32,821 nucleotides of DNA from Jannaschia aquimarina (lineage in GTDB: Bacteria; Pseudomonadota; Alphaproteobacteria; Rhodobacterales; Rhodobacteraceae), in contig NZ_JYFE01000065.1 in the NCBI RefSeq assembly GCF_000877395.1, positions 1 to 32,821 of the forward strand, read 5' to 3'. The translations under genes were made by a program, and so were the position numbers. The notes beneath the pieces are model-generated. The model had not been told where the DNA came from. It ran no database searches and saw only the letters and a program-made list of their open reading frames with translations. Shown in pieces: positions 24,203 to 31,986 of this stretch. Numbering within the stretch: position 1 is the first letter of the stretch; each line of letters begins with the position of its first letter.

Positions 24203-24892
24203 TCAGGCAGTTTCGCCCACCATCGTCTCGGCGATCGCGTCGGCGACCACATTGATCTCGCGCATGGCGTCGATTCGATGAAGGACCCCGCGCGCGCCGT
24301 AATAGTCCAGCAGCGGCGCCGTCTGGGCGTGATAGGCGTCCAGCCGCGACATGACCGTCTTGGCGTTGTCGTCCGCACGCCGGGTCATGTCCGTCGCGCC
24401 GCAGGCATCGCAGGTCTCCGCCACGCGGGGCGGCTTGAACGTCTCGTGATAGCCTTCGCCGCAGGATCCGCAGGTCATCCGACCGGATATCCGCAGGACC
24501 ATCTTCACGTCGTCCACCTCTAGCGAGATGGCTGCGTCGATCGACTGGCCGCTCGCGTCCAGCATCCGGTCGAGAGCCTCGGCCTGCGCTTCGGTCCGCG
24601 GGAAGCCGTCCAGGACGACGCCCTTTGCGCAATCCGGGGCGGCGAGGCGCTCCCGCAGGATGGCCAGCACGATTTCATCGGTGACGAGGCCGCCGGCCTC
24701 CATGATCGGTCGGGCCTTCAGGCCGGCCTCGGTGCCGTCCGCCACAGCCTTGCGCAGGAGATCGCCGGTCGAAAGCTGGACGAGGCCGAACCGCTCCTGC
24801 AAGAGGCGGGCCTGGGTGCCCTTGCCAGCGCCCGGCGGGCCGAGAAGGATAAAGACCGGCGCAGCCCGGTTCGTGCGTCCACCGTCCATCAT
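24203..24892 (-). CDS. adk: Adenylate kinase with zinc-type LID
   Basis: A 229-residue adenylate kinase (ATP + AMP = 2 ADP). The P-loop is GPPGAGKGT (18-26), with STGDLLRKAV (AMP site), DGFPRT (95-100) and GRMTCGSC starting the LID. The LID carries four cysteines (141, 144, 161, 164), so it should bind zinc. The LID arginines (RRADD) are present. The start is at 24892, placed by GGAGG six bases upstream. It leads the symporter run; an AMP-recycling role beside acetate activation is plausible. A housekeeping adk in the ribosomal operon would be expected elsewhere, making this a second copy (inference). Confidence 0.93.
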   Translation of the reverse strand: MMDGGRTNRAAPVFILLGPPGAGKGTQARLLQERFGLVQLSTGDLLRKAVADGTEAGLKARPIMEAGGLVTDEIVLAILRERLAAPDCAKGVVLDGFPRTEAQAEALDRMLDASGQSIDAAISLEVDDVKMVLRISGRMTCGSCGEGYHETFKPPRVAETCDACGATDMTRRADDNAKTVMSRLDAYHAQTAPLLDYYGARGVLHRIDAMREINVVADAIAETMVGETA

Positions 24893-25056
24893 CAAGTCCT
24901 CCTTCTTGCACGACATCCGGTCGCCACGTCCGCGGCGGGATCGACATGCATTCCTTGCTTAAAGTCCTGGTCGGTCATGTCGGTCGAGAGCGACGAAAGG
25001 CGGAGCCTCGCGGGCCGCACTCGCCCATGACGCGATGGCGTGACGCTGATGACCAT
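24892..25056 (-). CDS. Possible 54-residue leader peptide upstream of adk
   Basis: An ATG at 25056 with a good ribosome-binding site (GGAGGG, six bases away) opens a 54-codon frame (MVISVTPSRHGRVRPARLRL at the start) ending in TGA that overlaps the adk ATG (TGATG). An internal ATG at 24978 would give only the last 28 residues (MTDQDFKQGMHVDPAAD at the start). The coupling and ribosome-binding site are suggestive, but the arginine-rich composition is poor for a conserved protein. No family is recognised. Confidence 0.3.
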   Translation of the reverse strand: MVISVTPSRHGRVRPARLRLSSLSTDMTDQDFKQGMHVDPAADVATGCRARRRT

Positions 25057-25183
25057 GAATTGCCCTCCTCGGTTTCGAGAAGGGCATGCAGGTCGGAATG
25101 TTCGACCGTATCCTCTTCCTCCACCGAGACTGACCCTACGGCACATTGCATTTGTTTCGCAGGGTCGGGGTGAAGCTGCCGGA

Positions 25184-25232
25184 TGATTTTGTAATCAAAT
25201 TTACCGATTTGGTGAAAAATCTGTAAATCACC
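25184..25232 (-). promoter_or_regulatory. AT-rich cluster of inverted repeats upstream of adk
   Basis: Three symmetric elements overlap here. They are TGATT-TTGT-AATCA (25184-25197), ATTTAC-c-GATTT-N6-AAATC-t-GTAAAT (25199-25228), and GGTGA-N12-TCACC (25211-25232). The first can also be read as TGAT-N6-ATCA, the half-site spacing used by CRP/FNR-family proteins. The cluster is the most AT-rich stretch nearby and lies about 290 bases before the adk start, so it is a good candidate control region for the adk-symporter run, perhaps by the CRP-like protein encoded at 26113. Confidence 0.45.
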
Positions 25233-25650
25233 GGCACGACTTCTGGTTGAGTCAGCGGATCGAACAGGTGCGGGCCGCCATGTTGGTAGTCTACGGCGGA
25301 TGGGACCAATTCCACATTCGATGCTCAGGGCCACGGCGCTCCCGTCAGTGGAGGCTGCAGCACAAGGGCATGACGATTGGATGCGGCTCCCGTTCGGGCC
25401 GTCCAGCTTGGGCGGGACAATCCTGACTTTCTGCTCGGATAGTTCCCGCCAGGTCAGACGGACTGTCGAAAAACATCCCTTTTCGAGCGCTCCACCGTCA
25501 TCGGATCCCCGCCTTCGGATCGTCATATGAACGCGGTCGCTACGCTTTTTCTTAAGACATTTTGCCGAATGTGTCCCAGCGCACAGTTCCACGTGCGCGG
25601 GTCCGCTAGACCGTGACCGTGAGGTCAGCGGTCTGCAGTCGGCAAGAGTT

Positions 25651-25674
25651 CCCGGGAGCGCCGGGTACGGTTTT
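25651..25674 (+). terminator. Possible weak terminator in the non-coding region
   Basis: CCCGG/CCGGG stem with a 5-nt loop, then TACGG and a run of four T on the plus strand. No upstream plus-strand gene is recognised, so its purpose is unclear. Confidence 0.25.
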
Positions 25675-25676
25675 AA

Positions 25677-25732
25677 CGAGTGATCGAGTCCGAGTTTGCC
25701 GAGTTTGCGGGTACGAGTCGTTTTTTCCGAGT
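25677..25732. repeat. Six CGAGT pentamers in 56 bases
   Basis: CGAGT starts at 25677, 25685, 25691, 25700, 25714 and 25728, including a near-tandem CCGAGTTTG pair (25690-25707). All copies are in the same orientation with spacings of 8, 6, 9, 14 and 14. This may be an array of protein-binding sites or chance enrichment. Confidence 0.35.
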
Positions 25733-26112
25733 AGGTGGTTAGCCGTTGCGGGCCGGTCGTTTCGACGGTCGGTCCGTGGCGGCGTTTCCCATGCGGTCAT
25801 AGCCGGCAGTCACTTGTTCGGTAGTGTCGACCCGGTCTGTCGTCCCAATGGTCGGCGATCCCGTAGATCCGTACCTGTTGCTCCACGCCGATGCTGACCG
25901 CGTAGTGCACTCCGCGGCAGCGCGATCGCGTCCGTCGGGTCCGAAAGCGTTGGACGCTGGGCAAGAGGTCATCCTAGATGGGCGCGGATCATCAGGGGGC
26001 GGCTTCCTCCGACTGTTCGCGATCCAAGGGGGGCCCATGTACGGCAAATACATCGGCACAGCGTGCAGCCCGTCGAAGGCCCCCGGATCCCGCCCGGATG
26101 GAGGGGCCTGAC

Positions 26113-26796
26113 ATGCGGGTCGAAGACCTCCTCGCGCTGAATCTTCCGATCTTCGAAGGCGTTTCCGCCGAGCAACTGTCCGCGCTGCCCCTTACCGTGC
26201 GGGAACGGAACTTCCGCAAGTGGGAGACGGTCTTTTCCCACGAGGATCGGACCTCGGACGTCTATATCCTTGTCTCCGGTGCGCTGCTGGCCGTCTTCTG
26301 GACAAAGGAGGGGCGCGAGATCATCTTCTCGCGGTTCTCCGAGGGCAGCTACTTCGGGGAACTCGCGGCTCTTTCGGATACAAGACGATCCCTGACGGTG
26401 ACCTGTCGGACGAAGGCTCGGCTGTTGGTCATCCCCCAGCAGAGCTTTCTGACCCTGTTCGAGGAGGTTCCGAAGATCAGGCAGAGGGTCGTGCAGGGCT
26501 TGGTGGGGCGCATCCACGCGCTGACCTCCCGTCTGGTGGAGCAGACGGCCCTAACGGTCGAGCAACGCGCCGCGTCCCACCTGATCGCGCTGGCGGCCGA
26601 GCAGGGCGTGTTGCGCGACGGCGGCGTCATCAGCAACGTGCCCACCCATGCGGAGATGGCGGCCTATCTGGGGGCGAACCGTGAAATGATTACGAGAGTG
26701 CTGGGCCGTCTGTCCAAACGCGGGGCGATCAAGGGCGCCCGCAAGGAGATCACCCTGCTGGATATCGACGAATTGTCGGACTGTCTGGGGAGCTGA
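26113..26796 (+). CDS. CRP/FNR-family regulator, CRP-like
   Basis: A 227-residue regulator: cNMP-binding domain (about 10-125), dimer helix, then a winged HTH (about 168-215, VPTHAEMAAYLGANREMITR). The ligand pocket shows FGELAAL and RRSLTV, matching the Glu and Arg-Ser that hold cAMP in CRP. The N-terminal cysteines that bind FNR's iron-sulfur cluster are absent, so it is CRP-like rather than an oxygen sensor. The ATG at 26113 has GGAGG eight bases upstream. It lies divergent from the adk-symporter run across the non-coding gap and converges on the nuclease gene. Confidence 0.88.
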   Translation: MRVEDLLALNLPIFEGVSAEQLSALPLTVRERNFRKWETVFSHEDRTSDVYILVSGALLAVFWTKEGREIIFSRFSEGSYFGELAALSDTRRSLTVTCRTKARLLVIPQQSFLTLFEEVPKIRQRVVQGLVGRIHALTSRLVEQTALTVEQRAASHLIALAAEQGVLRDGGVISNVPTHAEMAAYLGANREMITRVLGRLSKRGAIKGARKEITLLDIDELSDCLGS

Positions 26797-26837
26797 GGCA
26801 TGGCGCCCCCTTGACGAGAGGCGCCCGACGCCCTGCG

Positions 26838-26872
26838 TGTCCGGCCCGACGGGAAACCCTTCGGACCGGACA
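26838..26872. terminator. Bidirectional hairpin between convergent genes
   Basis: A near-symmetric 35-base structure, TGTCCGG-c-CCGA-c-GGG against CCC-t-TCGG-a-CCGGACA with an AAA loop: 14 base pairs and two mismatches. It sits between the stops of the CRP-like gene (plus) and the nuclease gene (minus), the expected place for a shared terminator. T-runs are absent on both sides. Confidence 0.65.
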
Positions 26873-26884
26873 TTCGATAGGGGA

Positions 26885-29800
26885 TCAGACGAAGACGAAC
26901 GTGTCGTCCTGGGCGAAGTCGAGGCCGACGATCAGCGGGTCGTGATCCGACGCGCCGTAGACGTCATCGCTGAAGAAGCCCGGATCGGTGAATTCGCTGT
27001 CGTAGGACAGAAGGTCCGGCTCGTCGGCATTGACGTGCCACTCGGTGGCGCCGGTGACCGCACCGGCCAGATCCGCGGAAACGAAGGCCTGATCAAGCGT
27101 CCCCCGCTGGCCGTCGAAAACGAAGCTGTAGGCCTCGTCCTGACCGCCGGGCACGAAGGTGTCGATGATGTCGATATAGTCGGCCTCGGTCCCGGCATCG
27201 GCACCGTCGAATTCGCGCACGGCCTGGGTGGGGTCCTCTTCGGCATAGGCGTTGAAGTCCCCGAGGATCAGCGTGCCGTCACCCACGGGCAGGGTCGGGT
27301 TCGCCGCCTGCACCCCGGGCAGATACGTGTCTTCGAGCCAGACCGTCAGTTCCTCTGACGCGTCAAGCCGCACGCCGTTCCAGAAGCCCTGTCCGTCTCC
27401 CTGATCGAAGTTCGCATCCGCGCGGAGCGCGTCGATGGCCGCCTGCACGTTCGCGACCTCCGACGGGGGCACCGTGCCGTTCGCAAGCGCGGCGACCGCA
27501 TTCTCGACCACATCCGCCAGATTGCTGTCGCCCTTCGACTTGTTGTGGACCGAGACGACGGTGAAGGTCTCGCCCGTGTCCAGATCCTCGAAGGTCGCGA
27601 CCGTGGCGGGCCGGTTGCGCTGGAAGTCGTTCACTTGATCGCCCGTGGGTGAGTAGGGGTTCAGGATCTGCGCCAGCGCGAACGTATCCGCCGCGCTGGC
27701 TTCTTCGAAGATCAGCGCGTCACTGGCGACCAGCCGGACTTCGGTCGCGTCGAAGATGATCCCGGTGGCGATCGCATCTGTTCCCACGGGGGCTGCCGTT
27801 CCCGTCGGATCGACGAATTGCCAATCCGCGGCCGCGTCGGACAGGTTGAGCTCATCCGTCAGTCTGTCGACAGCGGAGCCGTCGGCAAAGCCGTCATTCT
27901 CCAGCTCCTGCAGGGCGAGGACCGAGGCGCCGGTCCCCTCGATCTGATTGACGAGATTCGCGGTCTGCCGGTCGAGATCATCGGCGGAGTTCGCGCCACG
28001 TTGTCCCAGTGTGGCGAAGTAATTCTCGACGTTCAGGCTGGCGACGATCAGTTGGCCTTCCTGCGGTCCGGCGCCGCCAGGATTGCCCAGAACGTCGTCC
28101 GGCACCGCCTGCCGTGCCCCCCCGTTGGTCGTCTCGTCGATGACGAGCGTTTCGCTCGCGAGAACGCGGTAGCTCCCGAAGCCCTGGGACATGATCCCCT
28201 GAACGGGGTCCACGATCTCGGCGCCCAGCCGAACCGTGCCGCCCAGATCGAAGTCGTCCGCGGCGTTCAGGATGCCGTTGCCGTCGTCTCCGGGCGACGT
28301 GTTCGGGAGATAGGCGAACGAGGACAGGTTCGATCGGAAATCGCCGTCGTCGATGACGAGGCGATTGTTTGCATTGGCCTCGAGAAGCGTCTGGACCTCC
28401 GACGCCTCGGTCTGCGCATCGAAGAGCTGGGTCGGCTGGGTCATGATGCCGTCAGAGACGACGATCTCGCCGAACCGGTCGAGGTTGAAGTTGACCGTGA
28501 TCGTCAGAGCCTCCGTTCCGCCGCTGACGACTTCGACGCGCATTCCTTCGGTCGCCTCGTAGACTGCCGCTTCGTCGGCAGAGGAGACGGTGACGCGAAC
28601 GGCGTCCGGAAGCGCAGAGATAGTGGCGTTGACCACGTCCGTCGACGTCCCGGAGAGTTGGGTCTGCCCGCCGAATTCGGAGACCGTCCCCGATGCGCGA
28701 ACCGTCTGGCCGACCGAGACGAGCGATGCCGGATCCGATCCGGAGCCGGTGAAGACGAACAGGCCTTCGGAAGTGGCGGCGTCGCCATCCTGGTCGGCGG
28801 CCTCTTCCTGAACGTAGTAGCCATTGGACGAGACGTAGGTGACGATGCCCTCGACGGTGACTGCCGCGCCCTGGATCGCGCTTTCGGTCCCGCTGCCCTG
28901 AATGGCGGAAATGAGCGTCAGGGCGCCACCGCCACCACCGCTGCCGGACCCGCCGGAGGTCGGCGAGTAGACCGAGGCGTCGAAGAAGCTGCCGATCTCG
29001 AAGCCGTCGTCGCCCCGGATCGCGCCGGGCGCAAGGAAGGTTCCATCGGGTCCGACGACAGCATCCGCGTATGTCAGGGGTGCGTCGTCGTCGATCAGCG
29101 CGACGCCGTCGACTATCGCGCCGAAAGGTGCGCCGTCGTCGAGGATACCGTCATCGTCCGCATCGAGGTCGTCGAACCGGGTCGCGCCGGTGAAATCTTC
29201 CACCAGCAGGAAGCTGGAGGAGGTGTTCTCGAACGTATTGTCCGCGATGGCGAGGTCCGGCGCGACGCCGAACGTATTCTCGGCGGTTGGGCTGGCAGCA
29301 AGGAAGAAGCCGTTGTCGCCGATCTGCTGGCCGTCCAGATCGACCACTCCGCGCACTTCGCCATCCCCGTCGAGCTGGATCAGGGCGTAGCCGTCGAGCG
29401 ACGTGCCCGCCTCGCCGCTCAGTTCGAGGAATTCCCAGTCGTCGCCGGTGTTGCTGATGGCGATTTCGCTGATCTGGAGTGGCGCGGGGGCGGCCTCCGC
29501 TCCGGGCGAGCCGACATCGCCGCCTGCGTTGCCGCCTTCGGCCAGAGAGGCGCGGCCGGTCCCGGCGGGCGTTGCGCCGCCTTCGGTCGACCGGGCCCAG
29601 TTGGTGCCGTCATTCGCATCGGCGGACAGGTCCGTCAGATAGATCGAGGCCGACCCATCATCGGTCGGCCAGTCGCCCGAATCGTCGTAGGTCACGTCGA
29701 TGACAGTCTGGCTGCGGGTCTCGAAATCGGCCGTGTAGGTTTCGAAATCGGCCCAGACGGTGATCCGGTCGCCGCTGTTGTTCAGCGCGAGGTCGTTCCA

Positions 29801-31072
29801 TTCTGAGACGGCGATCAGCGTCACATCGTCGGCCAGGTTCCACGCGGCGCGGAAATCGGCCTCGGTCAGATCGTCGCCGTTGTAGAGCACGGCGCTCGCA
29901 CCGGCCGCGATCGTGCCGGAGGCGATGTTCGCCTGCGAGACGCGGGTCGCGTTGCCGTCGTCGATGACGTAGCCCGCGAGGTCGATGGCGTCGGACGAGA
30001 CGTTGGTGACCTCGACCCATTCCCAATCCGGCTCTGAAGATCCGGGATTGTACATGATTTCCGACAGGACGACACTCGGTCCTTCCTCCACGTCGGTGAC
30101 GGAAATGCTCAGATCCTCGGTCGTGACGCCTCCGTTTCCGTCATCCGCGGTGACCGAGATCTCGTAGACGTTGTCGCCATCCGCGTCTTCGGGCGTCTCG
30201 AAGTCCGGCGCGTCCGCGAACGAGATGGCTCCGGTCGCAGGGTCGATAAGGAAGAAGGCCGCATCGGCCCCGCCCAGCGACAGGGTCACGGGATCGCCTT
30301 CCGCGTCGGTCACCTCGGCGGTCGCAATCGGGCCGGTCTCGCCTTCGGCCTGCTCGGCGGTTGCGGGCAGGGTCAGGACGGGGGCGTCGTTCGTCCCCGT
30401 GATCGTGACGGTGACGGTCGCCGTCTGGCTGCCGCCCCGGCCGTCGGAGACCGTGTATTCGAAGCTGTCCGTCGCGGTCTCTCCCTCGGCCAGCGCGTCG
30501 AACAGGGCGCCCGGATCGTAGGCCAGGATGCCATCGGTCAGGGTCACGCTGGCGCCGGCGCCGCTGGCGGCAGAGACGGCCGTCACGGCCAGCGTATCCC
30601 CGTCGAAATCGCTATCATTGGCGAGGAGGTCCGCCACGGCGATGGACGTGACGCCGTCCTCGGGGGCGACGACCGTGTCATCGGTCGCGACGGGGCCGTT
30701 GTTGCGCCCGTCCAGAAAGATCGTGGTGTCGTCGAAGCGAAGGGCCTCGAACCCGAAGAGACGGTCGAGGCCGTCGGCGCCGTCGACGGTCACGCGACCG
30801 GGCAGCAGGCTGATCGAATAATCGGCAAGCAGGCCCGAGAAGACGGCCGTGTCCGTACCCCGCCCGCCGAAAAGGCGGTCATTGCCCATCCCGCCCCGCA
30901 CGAGGTCGTCGCCCGACCCCGCCCAGACCCGATCATCGCCCGCGCCGGTCTCGATCAGGTCGTCGCCGCCGAAGGCGAAGACGTAGTCCCGGCCCGTCCC
31001 GCCGAGGATCGTGTCATCGCCAAAGGTACCGAACTGGAACGAGAGGGGGATGCGGAAGAACGGAATGGGCAT
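26885..31072 (-). CDS. Large secreted nuclease (ExeM/NucH-like) with RTX, lamin-tail and EEP domains
   Basis: A 1395-residue acidic protein without a Sec signal. Order: RTX calcium repeats (15-75, such as GGDDLIETGAGDD and GSGDDLVRGGMGNDRLFGG), cadherin/VCBS-like repeats (about 127-325), two lamin-tail domains (329-450 and 531-650), an OB-fold of the YhcR/ExeM type (717-800, EGIVTYVSSNGYYVQEE), and a C-terminal endonuclease/exonuclease/phosphatase domain. Its catalytic residues are in LNVENYF (near 1012), LQELEND (near 1053), GDFNAY (near 1271) and SDHDPL (near 1374). It should degrade extracellular DNA for nutrients or biofilm control and leave by type I secretion; no transporter is in the window. 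A strong AGGAGA precedes the ATG. Confidence 0.9.
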   Translation of the reverse strand: MPIPFFRIPLSFQFGTFGDDTILGGTGRDYVFAFGGDDLIETGAGDDRVWAGSGDDLVRGGMGNDRLFGGRGTDTAVFSGLLADYSISLLPGRVTVDGADGLDRLFGFEALRFDDTTIFLDGRNNGPVATDDTVVAPEDGVTSIAVADLLANDSDFDGDTLAVTAVSAASGAGASVTLTDGILAYDPGALFDALAEGETATDSFEYTVSDGRGGSQTATVTVTITGTNDAPVLTLPATAEQAEGETGPIATAEVTDAEGDPVTLSLGGADAAFFLIDPATGAISFADAPDFETPEDADGDNVYEISVTADDGNGGVTTEDLSISVTDVEEGPSVVLSEIMYNPGSSEPDWEWVEVTNVSSDAIDLAGYVIDDGNATRVSQANIASGTIAAGASAVLYNGDDLTEADFRAAWNLADDVTLIAVSEWNDLALNNSGDRITVWADFETYTADFETRSQTVIDVTYDDSGDWPTDDGSASIYLTDLSADANDGTNWARSTEGGATPAGTGRASLAEGGNAGGDVGSPGAEAAPAPLQISEIAISNTGDDWEFLELSGEAGTSLDGYALIQLDGDGEVRGVVDLDGQQIGDNGFFLAASPTAENTFGVAPDLAIADNTFENTSSSFLLVEDFTGATRFDDLDADDDGILDDGAPFGAIVDGVALIDDDAPLTYADAVVGPDGTFLAPGAIRGDDGFEIGSFFDASVYSPTSGGSGSGGGGGALTLISAIQGSGTESAIQGAAVTVEGIVTYVSSNGYYVQEEAADQDGDAATSEGLFVFTGSGSDPASLVSVGQTVRASGTVSEFGGQTQLSGTSTDVVNATISALPDAVRVTVSSADEAAVYEATEGMRVEVVSGGTEALTITVNFNLDRFGEIVVSDGIMTQPTQLFDAQTEASEVQTLLEANANNRLVIDDGDFRSNLSSFAYLPNTSPGDDGNGILNAADDFDLGGTVRLGAEIVDPVQGIMSQGFGSYRVLASETLVIDETTNGGARQAVPDDVLGNPGGAGPQEGQLIVASLNVENYFATLGQRGANSADDLDRQTANLVNQIEGTGASVLALQELENDGFADGSAVDRLTDELNLSDAAADWQFVDPTGTAAPVGTDAIATGIIFDATEVRLVASDALIFEEASAADTFALAQILNPYSPTGDQVNDFQRNRPATVATFEDLDTGETFTVVSVHNKSKGDSNLADVVENAVAALANGTVPPSEVANVQAAIDALRADANFDQGDGQGFWNGVRLDASEELTVWLEDTYLPGVQAANPTLPVGDGTLILGDFNAYAEEDPTQAVREFDGADAGTEADYIDIIDTFVPGGQDEAYSFVFDGQRGTLDQAFVSADLAGAVTGATEWHVNADEPDLLSYDSEFTDPGFFSDDVYGASDHDPLIVGLDFAQDDTFVFV

Positions 31073-31092
31073 GGGCTGTCTCCTGGGTGGGA

Positions 31093-31121
31093 AAGTTCGG
31101 GGCGTTCTGCCCCGGGAACTT
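31093..31121 (-). terminator. Hairpin in the nuclease leader
   Basis: AAGTT-CGGGGC pairs with GCCCCG-gg-AACTT around a 5-nt loop, with a two-base bulge. On the minus strand it falls between the OmpR-type gene and the nuclease gene, 20 bases before the nuclease ATG, followed by TTTCCC. It could end the regulator transcript or attenuate the nuclease mRNA. Confidence 0.45.
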
Positions 31122-31226
31122 CACCGTATTGTGTCGGTCGGTCTGCAGGGCGGAGCGTCCGGTCTTTACCCGTGTGGAGGCAAGCGCGACGTAGCGGCCG
31201 CGGATCGGTCGATTGGCAAAGTTTCG

Positions 31227-31238
31227 CCGACGCGTCGG
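31227..31238. promoter_or_regulatory. CCGACGCGTCGG palindrome after the response regulator gene
   Basis: A perfect 12-base palindrome 3 bases past the regulator's stop codon and about 155 bases before the nuclease start. It could be an operator for the nuclease promoter or simply a GC-rich chance palindrome. No second copy was seen. Confidence 0.25.
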
Positions 31239-31240
31239 AT

Positions 31241-31921
31241 TCAGCGGGCGGCGTCGAGGCGGTATCCGACGTTTCGCAAGGTCACGATCCGCCGGCTCTC
31301 TTGGCCGAGTTTTCGGCGCAGCCGGCCGACATAGACGTCGACGATGTTGGTCATCGGATCGGAGGTGACGCCCCAGACCGCGTTCAGGATCCGCTCGCGG
31401 GACAGGACACGGTTCGGGTTGCTGAGGAACAGGACGAAAAGATCGCGTTCCTTCCCGGACAGGTCGAGCGGGGCCCCGTCGATCGACGCTTCAAAGCTTT
31501 CCCGGTCGAAATGCAGGCTGCCGACGGAAATCTGCCCGGTTTCGGCGTCTGCGTAGACGCCGCTCGCACGTCGATGCAGCGCTTCGATCCGCGCGACGAG
31601 TTCATCGAAGTCGAAAGGCTTCGGCAGGTAATCGTCGGCGCCCAGCTTCAGACCGGCGATCCGTTCGTCCGTGCTGTCGAGCGCGGAGAGCATGAGGATC
31701 GGGACCGACCGGCGGCGGGCGCGCAGCTTGCGGCAGACATCCTGCCCCTGAATGCCGGGCAACATGAGATCCAGAAGGACCACGTCGACAGACTGCGTAT
31801 CGACGACCTCCAGGGCGGTCTCGCCGTCCGACACATGCTCGACCGACCAACCCTCGGCCATCAATCCGCGGCGCAGAAAGTCCGCTACTCGTTCCTCGTC
31901 CTCCACGATGAGAATATTCAT
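31241..31921 (-). CDS. OmpR/PhoB-type response regulator
   Basis: A 226-residue regulator: receiver with acidic pocket (IVEDEE), phospho-acceptor Asp51 (VVLLDLMLPG), SALD and the lysine in LPKPF; then a winged-helix DNA-binding domain (about 130-222, LDLSGKERDLFVLFLSNPNR, then VDVYVGRLRRKLG and VGYRL). The ATG at 31921 has GGAGG six bases upstream. It follows a histidine kinase gene by 65 bases and precedes the nuclease, which it may control. Confidence 0.93.
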   Translation of the reverse strand: MNILIVEDEERVADFLRRGLMAEGWSVEHVSDGETALEVVDTQSVDVVLLDLMLPGIQGQDVCRKLRARRRSVPILMLSALDSTDERIAGLKLGADDYLPKPFDFDELVARIEALHRRASGVYADAETGQISVGSLHFDRESFEASIDGAPLDLSGKERDLFVLFLSNPNRVLSRERILNAVWGVTSDPMTNIVDVYVGRLRRKLGQESRRIVTLRNVGYRLDAAR

Positions 31922-31986
31922 TTTATGCCTCCATCAATCAGCCGCAGGATGGAGCCATCTGAATGCGCACCCAATCGGACCGAGGC

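Larger units (their letters stand above)
24893..26112. other. 1.2-kb largely non-coding region between adk and the CRP-like gene
   Basis: This divergent gap has lower GC and weaker third-position GC bias than the genes around it. The longest open frame (minus, 24975-25592, 205 codons) has mixed codon use and no recognised domain, and I do not call it a gene. Features inside are a possible leader ORF before adk, an AT-rich cluster of inverted repeats (25184-25232), a CCCGG/CCGGG hairpin followed by TTTT (25651-25674), and six CGAGT pentamers (25677-25732). No insertion-sequence ends or transposase were recognised. Confidence 0.5.

Noticed and set aside
25250-25650. Insertion-sequence remnant in the non-coding gap
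   Set aside because: No transposase fragment or terminal inverted repeats could be recognised in any frame.
27818-29806. Plus-strand 662-codon open frame opposite the nuclease gene
   Set aside because: Antisense of the acidic nuclease; it is arginine/valine/glutamate-rich without recognisable domains, and the minus strand has clear catalytic motifs.
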